DNA of 64,000 bases. It comes from Acanthosoma haemorrhoidale (taxonomy: Eukaryota > Arthropoda > Insecta > Hemiptera > Acanthosomatidae). Positions 23,364 to 34,900 of the stretch are shown here, piece by piece. The translations under genes were made by a program, and so were the position numbers. The stretch is from positions 35,312,796-35,376,795 of the forward strand of contig OV884012.1 in NCBI GenBank assembly GCA_930367205.1, read 5' to 3'. Every line of letters begins with the position of its first letter. Within the stretch, counting starts at the first letter, position 1. The notes beneath the pieces are model-generated. The model was not told where the DNA came from and searched no databases. It saw nothing but the letters and a program-made list of their open reading frames with translations.

Positions 23364-26200
23364 TCTCAATATAAATTGATACCCTTAGAATTTACAAATT
23401 TGAGGCAATTGCCGAAGCGTTCTTTTTTCTCATCAATAGTTATCTAGTTAGAAATAGTACAGGTTTTCAAAAAAGTGGATGCCGTAATAGGCGAGAGGTC
23501 TGGAAAGTTGGGTGGATGAACATATTCTTACGTCCAAGTACCCGTAACTTTTATATGCCCTCTGGCATAGGACCGGGCGTTCTAATACGAAATGATCCAT
23601 GCTTTTCGATTCGAGTTGAAATTTCCCCCGCAATTTCATGAACGAATTTTCTTGGATGGTCGTCATTTACAGAAGTTCTTCTTTGTCTTCTAAAGTCTTG
23701 GCTATCAATTTTTTCCCCCCCTTGGACGGACCATTAACTCACACCACCGTTCGATTTTAAATTTATATTTGGTGTTATTGCTCCGTTCCGACAGATTTTT
23801 ATGTTGTAAAAAGAAATCAAACGAAAAAATTTATTTATTGCCATGTAGCAAAAATTAATTACACTGTCATTTGAGAATAATTCATAACATTGCATAGAAG
23901 ATTAAACTAATAAAAAAATAATATGCTGCAAATTTCCCGGAATACTTAAAATTATAGGCACAAGTCTAGATCTGTATTTTCATAAATAATATTGCTAATA
24001 AAATCAAAAACTAAGTTATATGATTTTTATTCGTTTCGTGGTGGATACGGCTCATGCAGCTCGAATCAGAATTTAAAATATCTATTTATTTGCGTTGCTT
24101 ATATTTATATAATATATATCTGTGTAATTTTTATTTTGTTCAAAGCCGTTACAACGCATTCCGAAAGATATTGAAGCACCTTGTCAACTTTTATCTATCG
24201 TATTTAGAAGGTATATTTATAAAATGGTTGTGTTTATTGAATATGAATTCACGATTTTTTTTGAAAACGTTTTACATCTAATAAGCTTTTTGTGCCACTG
24301 GTTTACAGTTATCACGGATGTGAGGAGTTATACCATTAGGCATTGGTGTAAAGTCGTGCTGGTTTTGCCTATAGGAAATGTTTAGTATAGTTTTCAATTT
24401 CTTGTTTGGTTTATAATTTAGTAGATTATGTATCTTTGAAGTCTGTTTCAATTTTTTTTTGTTCTATTTTCAGCAAACAGTTCTGCTTCTTTCTGACCTT
24501 TTCATGAGATGTTTATTTGAGAAATTCTTTCGTTGGAGGAGCTTGCACAAGCTCACAGTGTTTATCCATCATCAGAGCTGGACTTAGAGAGATGAAAGAG
24601 TGCACAGTTAGAAGGGTGTGGTGAGAAGGCGGAGATAATTGGGTGAAGGTGACGGACGGGGGTAAGAAGGCAGCCTCTTAACACAGTTAGTGCCGTCGGA
24701 GGCGGCTAATCTTCAAAGCTCTCGTTAGTGCCATTAGACCGATTAGAGTCCGTGTCAGTCTGTCTCCTGTCTGCCTCCAACGCATGTAAGGCGGGTGTGT
24801 CCATTTTCTATATGTGACCATATTTTTTTTTTTTTTAATTTCATTGGGGTATAAAAAATCCAGTTACCGTTATATTTTCTCCACCATCTCTGTCCGTCCG
24901 TATGCGTATTGAATATTTTTACGTATTAATAGAGCTGGATTTGTTAGTATGTTTGACGCGAGATATGGAGTCATGCTCATTAAATCCCAAGTCGCTATTT
25001 TCCTTATTACTACTACTATTTTTTCTATTGCTATTATTTTAGGGGGAGGGTCATTTTGTAATCAAACCCCTCAATTTTACATTACAAAATAGATAATTAT
25101 AGAGACTGGGTTTATGTTTCAATATTGGTATATTACTTATCCAGTGAATAAATCTTGATTCTATTTGTATTTTAAGATTTAAGGTTTTTTCTAAAATGTC
25201 AGAAACACACTTATATTTTCACACCTGTGATTAGTGGCTTTAATCATTTGTCTACTTCATAATAACAGTATAGTTTTGTTCTTTTCGTATTTAGTTTCAA
25301 AGGTTTTGTCGTTTTTATTAATTAATTCTTAAGTCTGTTTGAACTTTTGCGGAACGTAACTGCAAAAATTGATTAAAATGTTTGCATGGTCTCGTGTCCA
25401 CAAAAGCCAACTTGAAGTTAGTGACTCACTAGGAGGAAATCTTCTTATGTAAAACTCTTTTACAGCTTCCATCTCATTTTTATGGACCAATTATCTCATT
25501 TTTTGTAGACTATATCAGTGTGATGTTCCACGTGGCTCGAGTGGTTCTTTCTAATCGGTTTTCTCCCTCAGTCATTATAATAAGAGAGGGGAGGCAAGCA
25601 GATTTTGTGGTAGAGGCACTCTAGAGAGGAGGTGGAAATAATTTTCATGGAAATTTCCGGCTACTACCCTAATTTGAATATATCCCAAAATATTTGTACC
25701 AAAATCTAAAATTTTTACAATTTACATCTTAATTTAAAAACTTCCTATGAATCACCTAGATATAATAAAAATTGAAGAAATCGTGGATTTTGATTTAATT
25801 ATTTTCTATGAGTGATATTTAACAGCAGTTCCAGATATTTATTCCTGTAAAGTCATTATGTTGGACATCATTAAAGTAATTACCTTTCGCCATGCAAACT
25901 ATGCAACAGTAACATTCATGTGGATACATACATATCTAATTAGCATTGCCAGATATTGTTCTAGCAAAAATCATATTAACTTAACTTAATTAATATTAAT
26001 TTAGTATTTATATTAACAAGAATTATTATATGGAAATGAAGCTCGCTTCTCATAATTGGCAGGAAGCTAGGGACAATAAAAAAGACCAAAGCACTATAAA
26101 AATGAAGGAGCAAAATGCAAGACATATATGCGATTGTAAATAGCTGTTGCTACCGCTTTCTTGTTACCTCGAAGCGTACTTAGAAACATAGCCTACCCGG
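23364..26200. other. AT-rich non-coding stretch with a GC-richer patch
   Basis: No coding match was found. A patch at about 24560-24800 is more GC-rich and more complex than its flanks but has no open frame of interest. It holds two related phrases, TTAGTGCCGTCGG and TTAGTGCCATTAG, about 50 bases apart. Confidence 0.45.
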
Positions 26201-26229
26201 CCAACTTACAAAACCATAAATTTTATTGA

Positions 26230-26358
26230 ACAGGCACCTGCCATTCGTAAAGTCACCTCAAGGATTGAAAAAAAATGTGAAATTGCAAAAGAGTTTGGGA
26301 TTCCTCCAAACATGTCTACTTATCTTAAAAATACACAAAACTTTACATACATTTAACT
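26230..26358 (+). mobile_element. Remnant of a pogo/Tigger-like transposase (HTH part)
   Basis: The plus-strand frame ending at 26358 reads EKKCEIAKEFGIPPNMSTYLKN. This is very close in pattern to the first CENP-B-type helix-turn-helix of pogo/Tigger transposases (E..EI...FGIP.STLS..LKN). No catalytic domain is found nearby. A phrase ATAAGCGGCCACT at about 26501 resembles the ends of such elements, but no inverted partner was located. Confidence 0.45.
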
Positions 26359-26359
26359 T

Positions 26360-28900
26360 TATTTGTGCATACTTTACATAAAATGCTTTATGTTTCCTGA
26401 AAAAGCTTGAATAAATGCTGAAGTTTTGTTTTTCCAAATGGTTTTGCTGTTTTATTATTGGACATACATATTAAAAACCTAATAAACTAATATAGGAGAT
26501 ATAAGCGGCCACTAATTGTAGATAAATAATAGGCACCAATTAACATTTATCTAAGAGTCTAGGAGTCTCAAGGATACAGTGTGCAAATTATAATAAGTTA
26601 ATGGATGTCTACAACTCTGCCCAATTATTAAAAAACTGACATTTCAATAACATACTTTTATGACCTTATTACTTTATAGGACACTTATATTACCGGTAAT
26701 TATTTACGGTATTTCTGCATAAGCAAGTCGTTGCGATCACTACAGAAGAAAACACTGTGGGTATCCCCCGAAGCCCTCCGATTCCTGAAATACTAATTGT
26801 ATTTAGAAAAAATACAACGGCAACTCATTTATTCATTATCTTATTTCATTAGATCTTGACGCCTGTGAAAGATACTACGATCGCCTGCCACCTCTTTTCC
26901 AACCAAGGATTAAATCGAAGGTTTTAAATTTCATTTTACCTAATTTTTTGTCAAATACCGATCTATATGTTCGAATAACACATATGCATCGATAATTATG
27001 TATTAATTAAAATCATAGAATAACTTAGTGCTGAAAAAAGAAGAGCATGAAATCTTAAATGAATAATAGAGTATATGGGTAATGATTCAGAAAGAGAAGG
27101 GTAATTAATTTCCAAAGGCTTACCCTTATCGACACGACTTTCTAGGACCAAAAAAATATTTAGTTTTAAATATTGTCTTAAACTGTTGCTTAGAACAGAG
27201 CTATATTTTCTTTTGAAATCAAACTTCAAGGTTTGTCGAGAGGCAAGAAATTTATTTATTAAATTTATAACTCCGCAATGAGCACTATCACATAATTATA
27301 TCTTCTTAGAAATAAAAAAAATAATTTTTAAAGCGAGAAATAACTAATTCACATAAACACTGGAGTATACCTACGTCTTACTCCCATTTCTCGTGTTTTG
27401 GGGACATACCTGCCACCTCTAAGTATGTTGGAGTTCCTACCTGGGATTACCTTTGTAGCTCGTAAGCATAACTCGTCCTCTACCTCCACAGCTTCTCACG
27501 TTTGAACTATTTATTTTAGTATTATTTCTTGCTTTTATTTTTTTGATGGTTTGTTCTTTTTTAGTTCTACTATCTAACTTTAACTGGATCTCCCTGGGAT
27601 GAAAACTTTTACTTTCAAGGAAGATTCTATTCGATGGAATCAATAAACACGTAAATGTAATCACATGAAAACACTTTCCGCGTGGGTATAGTTACTACAG
27701 GACATTGATGATCCTTATATATTATATGTCCCTACACGCAGACATATATATATTAATATGTAAATAATTTTTTTGACCCATCTTATTATGAAAATAATAA
27801 GGTATAAGACAAATCGCTATATTTCCTTTACCTTATATTCTATTTATTTATTTGTTGGTACAGCTGGTACTACGGCCTTATGAAAGGTATAATAACAATC
27901 CGCAGGATGTAAGAATCGAATTGGTGGTGCACATAAATTGTAGGAAAGGTCATTTTAATTAATTTAGTATTCAAGTCTTGGCTTATTATTTAAAATCAGC
28001 CGGAAAAAAAAATGTTTCGCTTTAAAAACAATTATCTTTAAACTGCCCCCCTCACCCTAGGGGACTTTGAGTATGTTGTACAGAACACCCCCAAACAACT
28101 TTACCAAAAATCCAAACCACAGAATTTTTTTTATTGTAATCGTCATATTTCGGCCTGCGTTGCCTGGACTCATATTTATATATGATAATTAACTTAACAG
28201 TACGGGTTTATGAGAGCCGCAATGACCACAACTCTACTAATTTATTGGTAAAGCGTAGGCTTAGCGACGATTCTAAGCCAATTTAATTAACAAAAATAAC
28301 TTCAAAACATAAATTACATTGGTGCCTAAGACTTAAGCTGTATTTGGTGCGGTGAGTCTAAATTAAAATCAGCTTGTCTCTATCTGCTATACTTTTTTAG
28401 ATTAGTTGTTTTTTTTTTTAACGTGGAGATATATATGAAATGTGCAGTTCTAACTCCATTTTGTGTATTTCTAAATTACATACTAGGATTGGTTCCTGTA
28501 TATTTGCTCTTTTGTCAGTATGCTGAGTAGTTAGTTCCTGGAAAATTCACCAGATAGAGTAAGCATTCGGTAACTTAAGTGATCTTCAACGCTTCAATTA
28601 GAGTTGAGGTTAGTCTGTGAGTTCTTACCGCGCAGGGTAGATCGAAGTTGGCCTCCCGTCATATTTGTGTTTAGGGAAGAGTTGTTATAAAGTTAAACTA
28701 AAACGTACTGTGTCGTATTTGTGTTGTTGAATAGAAATAAAATGACCAAGTAGAGGAAGTTGTGTAAATCACCCTGATGTGTTTGCCACATATGCGAGGA
28801 ATACACGTTAAATGTAAAAAGAAGAACTGTTAGTGATTTGTAAACATATTTGATCCTGGATGCTATGGTGTTGGGATTGGTGATCAAGATTAAAGCTAGG
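26360..28900. other. AT-rich non-coding stretch
   Basis: Short open frames only, with no domain or known repeat seen. The sequence is rich in homopolymer A/T runs. Confidence 0.5.
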
Positions 28901-28949
28901 CGCCGCATCAGGTGCCTTACAAAACATTTGGGACAGTGGTCTACCGGGA

Positions 28950-30290
28950 GAAGAAAAAAACTGAAATTCAGCCTACCGATGGTTTGCAGAGAGGCTTTTC
29001 AATGACTACTATTTCAGCCTACTAAATATTACTGGAATGAATCGAAAAGAACTGCAAGCGGACTTATCCAGATTAGTCTGCAATACGTCCTGTTCCTCTC
29101 TCAAAGGAAGAATGAGTATCGTCCCTCTTATCACCCTTATGATACTAATGAAGATGAAAGTGATTATAGGGGGATGTCATCAATTCCTCAACGCTTGAAT
29201 TAAAAAAGTTGAGTTAAATGACCTCACCAGAGATGCAACCTGTCAAAAGAAGCTTCTGAATTACTGGCCTCTAGGTTGAACGACGAAAATTTGCTGTATT
29301 GGAACAAGGAACTAAAATTACCTTTACCGTGCAAGAGAATAGGGTCTGCTACCCCTCTTCTGATCTTAAGAAAACCATCTTGTACTTTGTTACTAATTTA
29401 GAGGACTCCTGGAAAAAATGGGCCAACCTGATTTTTTTTCCAGATAATTGGTGTGTATTGATTGTATGTATGGTTCAATACCAATTGCTCACTTAACGAA
29501 AATGAAAGAAGAATATACCACTATAGCTTTGTTCATGGAGAACAATAGCTGCAGTTGTAGTATCATGAACAACAATGGGCGACTTGTGTGGACTTAAAAA
29601 TGTTAAACTTCCTCCTAGTGGCCACTCCAAATATCCTTTGCTTGTGCCTGTTGGATAGCAGAGCCAAAGCAGACCACAGTGTTAGGTAAGAAAAAACGTG
29701 GACGTTGGAGAAAATAATGTCATTAACGACCCCTTAGTTGAACGAGAGAATTTCATCTTTCCTCTACTACATCTAAAGTCTTATGAAGTAGTTTGTTAAG
29801 GTTCTAGAAAAAAACGGACCATGCTTTGCATACATAGGGGAAAAATGACTCAGTTTAGTACTGAAAAAATTAAAGCAGAAATATTTGACGGCCCACGAGT
29901 TATCCTGACTTCGCAAATTCGATGAACGAGGCTGATCGAAAAGCCTGGACTTCATTCGTTGCAGTTGTCGATAATTTACTGGACTGAAGACCATGTTGAA
30001 CTGGTAAACAAGATGTTTCAAATCCTTTGAGTGCAAAGCACACTCAAACATACTGTGTGAGCAGTATTTACACAAGCCATTTTCCTGAAAAATTAGGAGA
30101 CACCAGTGAGCAACAAGGTGAAGGATTTCATCAGGATTTTAAAACTACGGAGGCCCGCTACCAAGGAAGGTGGGACAAGATGCGTACATGATGGCAGATT
30201 ACTGCTGGAGTATAAAAAGAGACTGTTCCAAAATGGATTCAAGAATGTCACGGAAAAAAGCTTCTGAATTGTTCAGTGACTAGTTGGTTT
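28950..30290 (+). pseudogene. Degenerate copy of a repetitive arthropod ORF of unassigned superfamily
   Basis: Across about 1.3 kb, short pieces in shifting plus-strand frames read in a consistent order: DENLLYWNKELK, an SIPIAHLTKMKEEY-like piece, CVDLKMLNFLL, a piece ending DSRAKADH, and a C-terminal HMMADYCWSIKRDC-like piece (about 30190-30230). From memory this order resembles a long uncharacterised protein present in many copies in arthropod genomes, so it is probably a transposon-borne gene. Many stops and frameshifts show that it is dead. The errantivirus inserted just beyond its 3' end. Confidence 0.4.
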
Positions 30291-30297
30291 CATCGAT

Positions 30298-30550
30298 AGT
30301 TATGGAAGCAGCTGACACACGCACACCGACAGTCAACACCCAGCTGACACCTGCACCATCGCCTAAGTCAGCACTCCTTAATCTAATCTGTTCATTATAT
30401 AATCCTTCCTTTCCTCTCACCAGCTCGCATTCATCTCGTTACTGTACCCCTGACGTATTACTTAATCACTTTGTCATATAAGTTGTATTCTTTTGTCTAG
30501 TTAATAAACTACTTTTTAAAAAGGCCCCTTTGGTCTTCAACTATTTAACT
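30298..30550 (+). repeat. 5' LTR of the errantivirus
   Basis: 253 bp, starting AGTTATGGAAG and ending CTATTTAACT. By eye it is identical to 36895-37147. AATAAA (about 30503) is the probable polyadenylation signal. Confidence 0.92.
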
Positions 30551-30568
30551 GGCGCCCGAACAGGGACC
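30550..30568 (+). promoter_or_regulatory. Primer-binding site, tRNA-Lys type
   Basis: TGGCGCCCGAACAGGGACC matches the conserved 3' end of tRNA-Lys(UUU), as used by several retroviruses and by gypsy-like errantiviruses. Its first T is also the last base of the LTR, an overlap typical of this group. Confidence 0.85.
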
Positions 30569-30852
30569 TTGGCAGTGTTAATATAACTTCAGAAGAATCT
30601 CCCCATTCAGCGATCCCGCGTTTGGCTTGGCTAGACCTGAGAACTTTTCGATTCTTTCCATGAGAAGGCCGATGCTATATTGAACAGGACTTCAGGACTG
30701 ATCGAGCACTGGTATATTTTAATATACATTCACCGAGGCTCCAAGAACCACAAATCTGTTATCTAGCGACCAGAGGAAGCCGATAGAAGGCAACATTAAC
30801 TAGAAGAAGACATCACTTGTATTGGTAAATATATTTTTTTGTACACATTTAC

Positions 30853-31983
30853 ATGCCCATTACTGACAGACTTAATATAAACCGTAACTTAGAAGAAACC
30901 GTAAACATGGCTTCTAACGATTACAAAATTTCTACTACAGACCTTAAACTGATCCCAGAATTTGACGGAAATCCCAGCCATCTAGTAAGATTTATTAATA
31001 AAATAAATTTTGTAGCGAATAACGTCTGCACAACTGACAATCCACATCACGAATATAACGCGAAACAATTGATAGGACATGCAACAAACAAATTAGTAGG
31101 ACATGCCGAATATTGCGGAAGACGGAACTATAACTCTTTACTAGAACTGATCCAAGAACTCAAACTTAACTTTCGTGACGACAAAACAATACCCCAATCC
31201 ATAGCAGAAATATATCAAACTAAACCCTTAAGAAACGAACATCCCAATAGCTATGTAGAAAGACTGATATTATTACGAGACGACCTTGAAGGTAGATTAT
31301 ATACGGACGACACAAAAACAGACTTACAAAAACACACAGAGATAAACGTATTTGACGAACAAATAGTTGACCATTGCCAAAGACAACTTGAAACTTCAGT
31401 TGACAATTTCCTCCAACACCTACGAATTAAAAATTTGAGGGATTTGAAAAAGGCATTAAAAACCACAGCAGTACGAGTAGTCGAAAGAGCATACGGTAAC
31501 AAACTAACACACAACGAATCCACACAAAGACGCAGTCAAAACCAACCACCCTCCACTAGCAATTATAAAGGGAGGAATTACGACCCACATTATCACGAGA
31601 AAAAACGTGAATTTTATGACAATAATAGACAACAATTTAATGACAATAATAGACAACAATCCCAACAACCAAGACAGTACAATCAAGAACAACCACGTTT
31701 TAACAATAACTACCCCCGAGACGAAAACGAAAGACATAATCAATCATGGAAACCCTATGAACAAAGACAATACTTTAACAAACCAAACCCCAGACCGGAA
31801 CAAAGAGAAAATCAAACCGTATCAATGCGCACAGCCAGCAATCGCGTACACTACACGGAAAATGACAAAGACCAACAAATAAATGAATTACAAGACAGAA
31901 TACAACAATTAGAATCTCGTTATGAGGATTTTTTAGACGTAGGTCCCAACAACAACGAACCTCCAGACCCGAATACCAATTAA
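30853..31983 (+). CDS. gag: Errantivirus Gag
   Basis: An intact frame of 376 codons. It has the errantivirus capsid start (LIPEFDGNPSHLVRFINKI), a capsid-like middle and a basic, Asn/Gln/Arg-rich C-terminal part with a short imperfect repeat (FNDNNRQQ). No CCHC knuckle is present, as usual for errantiviruses. A coiled-coil-like end (INELQDRIQQLESRYEDFLD) reaches the slippery site. Gag builds the particle and binds genomic RNA. The annotated ATG is the first in frame. ATG at 30907, codon 19 (context AACATGG), looks like the better start and begins the conserved part. Confidence 0.9.
   Translation: MPITDRLNINRNLEETVNMASNDYKISTTDLKLIPEFDGNPSHLVRFINKINFVANNVCTTDNPHHEYNAKQLIGHATNKLVGHAEYCGRRNYNSLLELIQELKLNFRDDKTIPQSIAEIYQTKPLRNEHPNSYVERLILLRDDLEGRLYTDDTKTDLQKHTEINVFDEQIVDHCQRQLETSVDNFLQHLRIKNLRDLKKALKTTAVRVVERAYGNKLTHNESTQRRSQNQPPSTSNYKGRNYDPHYHEKKREFYDNNRQQFNDNNRQQSQQPRQYNQEQPRFNNNYPRDENERHNQSWKPYEQRQYFNKPNPRPEQRENQTVSMRTASNRVHYTENDKDQQINELQDRIQQLESRYEDFLDVGPNNNEPPDPNTN
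31929..31935 (+). promoter_or_regulatory. -1 ribosomal frameshift site, T TTT TTA
   Basis: The heptamer T TTT TTA sits in the correct Gag phase. The pol frame has a stop (TGA) at 31923 just upstream and is open from 31926 on, and Gag ends at 31981-31983. Slipping back one base on the heptamer moves ribosomes into pol. It is the same heptamer used by HIV-1. Any stimulating RNA structure downstream was not assessed. Confidence 0.8.
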
Positions 31984-34900
31984 ATTACACGGACAGTCTC
32001 CCAAAAATAAAAGACAAAAAAGGCAAGACATGGCTGATTGACACTGGAGCTTCTAAAAATTATATCAATCCCCGTTCCTTACCCGAGGGAACAAAAATTA
32101 ATTCGGAAGACTTTGTAATGAAAACTCCTACAGGCAGAGCCGAAGGCACTCAAAGCGCCATAATCGATCTCTATCCCCTGTTAGGAATTCAAGCAAAGGT
32201 AAAAATGCTAATTTACCCCTTTAGCAATCGTTTCGATATTCTTTTAGGATACGAAACGATGAAAGAACTGAAAACTGAAATAAAATGTCACAATGACGAA
32301 ATAATAATAAACGGAACCAAACATAACCTGGAAAATGAAATTTACTATATAAATGACTTACAGACAATAAAACAACTAATTAGGACAGACCACATTGATA
32401 ACAAGCTTTCGGACGAACTTGTGGTACTGATTGGTAAATATGGTGAAATAATAAAAACAAATGAAGAAAAATTACGCGCGACAAATTTAATTAAACACAA
32501 AATAAACACAAAAAACGAAAACCCTTGCTACACTAGGAACTATCGGTACCCCGTGCAATTCAAAAATCAAATAAATGAAGAAGTCGCGAATTTATTAAAA
32601 AATAACATTATTAGAAAGAGTAACTCCCCATACAACTCACCAGTATGGATAGTACCAAAAAAAATGGATGCCTCGGGCATAAAAAAAGTTCGAATGGTAA
32701 TAGACTACCGAAAACTGAACGAAATGACGACTAATGACAAATACCCACTACCCAACATTGAAGACTTACTAAACAGACTACAAAAAGCAAAAATATTCTC
32801 AACAATAGACCTTGCATCAGGATTCCATCAAATCGAAATGGATCCAGATTCAATACCAAAAACCGCATTTAGTACAGAAGACGGACACTTTGAATTCTTA
32901 CGAATGCCCTACGGACTTTGTAACGCACCACCCACATTCCAACGAGCCATGAATATGATGATAGCGAACGTCCCTAACGCTATGATATACATTGACGACA
33001 TAATCATTTACTCGAACACAATACAAGAACACCTAGAACATCTCGAAAACGTATTCCAAAAGTTAAAAGAACATGCACTTTCTATCCAATTAGACAAGAC
33101 TGAATTTTTTAAAACTGAAATCCCCTTCTTAGGATATATTGTCACTCCCGACGGACTAAAAACTAACCACAAGAAAATAGAAGCAATCACAAAATTACCA
33201 TACCCAAACAACGAAAAAACGACTAGACAATTTCTCGGAATGACCGGATACTACCGAAAATTCATAAAAGACTATGCGAAAATAACGAAACCAATTTCGA
33301 AATCACTACAGACTAAAACATACGAGACAGAAGAAATAAAAAAGGCTTGTGACATACTAAAAACCCTCATGACAAATTCACCAATATTAGCATACCCGGA
33401 CTGGAATAAGACATTTTACTTAACGACAGACGCAAGTGATAAAGCCATCGGCTCAGTGCTATCGCAAAAAGATAACGACGGAATAGAACACCCAGTAGCA
33501 TTCGCCTCACGAGTATTACAGCCTCCCGAGATAAACTATTCAACAATTGAAAAAGAACTTTTAGCAATTGTTTGGTCTACACACCATTTCAAACCATACT
33601 TGTACGGTACTAAATTCCAACTACTAACTGACCACAAACCATTAAAATGGATCTATACAATGAAAAACGGAAACACCAGAATCATGAAATGGATCTGGAA
33701 ATTACAGGACTTTGAATTTGACATAAACCACATTAATGGAAAAACAAATTACGTAGCGGACTTACTATCACGACAAAACGAGAACTTAGAACAAAACACA
33801 AATACTAACCATATAGACGGAGATTTTGACGAATTTCTAAACGAACTAGCAATACTCCCGTTAGACGAAAACCCAGACTATGACACACTTATAGAAGAAT
33901 TAGAAAACATGACTCAAACAGAACAAATAAATGACGCAATTAGTACATGTGGAGCAACTGTTCACTCCCAACGATCATCCAACGAACAAATTTGGATAGT
34001 AGACAATGACAAGAATATTAATATAGAGAAACATCAGATAATAATAAAAAAGGGAATAAAAGAAACAAACTTTACTAAACCATTTAACAAAAACAGACAT
34101 GAAATTAAATTTGACAACTTAGACGACTTAGAATCACTAATCGAACAATTTATTAGACCCAAAATTACTTATGGAATTTACTGTGAACCAGATATCCCAT
34201 TACTCCAACCATGGTACGATAAAACATTTAAAGACATTTCTAGACTAATACAAGAATCATACCCAACAGTTAAACTAAAAAGATACAAAAACTATGTAAC
34301 CGATATCTTAGACAAAGAAGGACAAATTGAAATAATTAATGACTACCACATAGGAAAAACATCCCACAGAGGCACAATCGAAACATACGACAAACTTAGA
34401 AAATTATACTACTTCCCGTTAATGAAAGAAACAATTAATGACTTTATTAACAATTGTAAGACATGTAAGAAAACTAAATACGAACGCAACCCTATAAAAA
34501 CAAAGTACATGATAACACCAACACCAAATAGACCGTTCGAAGAATTGATGATAGACACATTACATTTTGACAGAAAATACATCGTAACTATAATTGACAC
34601 ATTCTCGAAAAGACTATTTACACACATGATACCAGCCGTAACTGGAATTAACATATGCGAAGCCATCAAACTTTACTTAACACTATATCCAACACCCGTA
34701 TCGATAAAAATGGACAACGGCAAAGAATACAAAAATAATTTAGTACTCAACTTCTTACAAACTAACGAAATCGAACCAATTTACGTGACCCCAGGAAATC
34801 CTAATTCATTAGGAACACTAAACAGAGCACATAGTACACTCATCGAAATATTACGAACACTTAACGAAAAAGAACTAACAAACACATCATTAAATAACAG

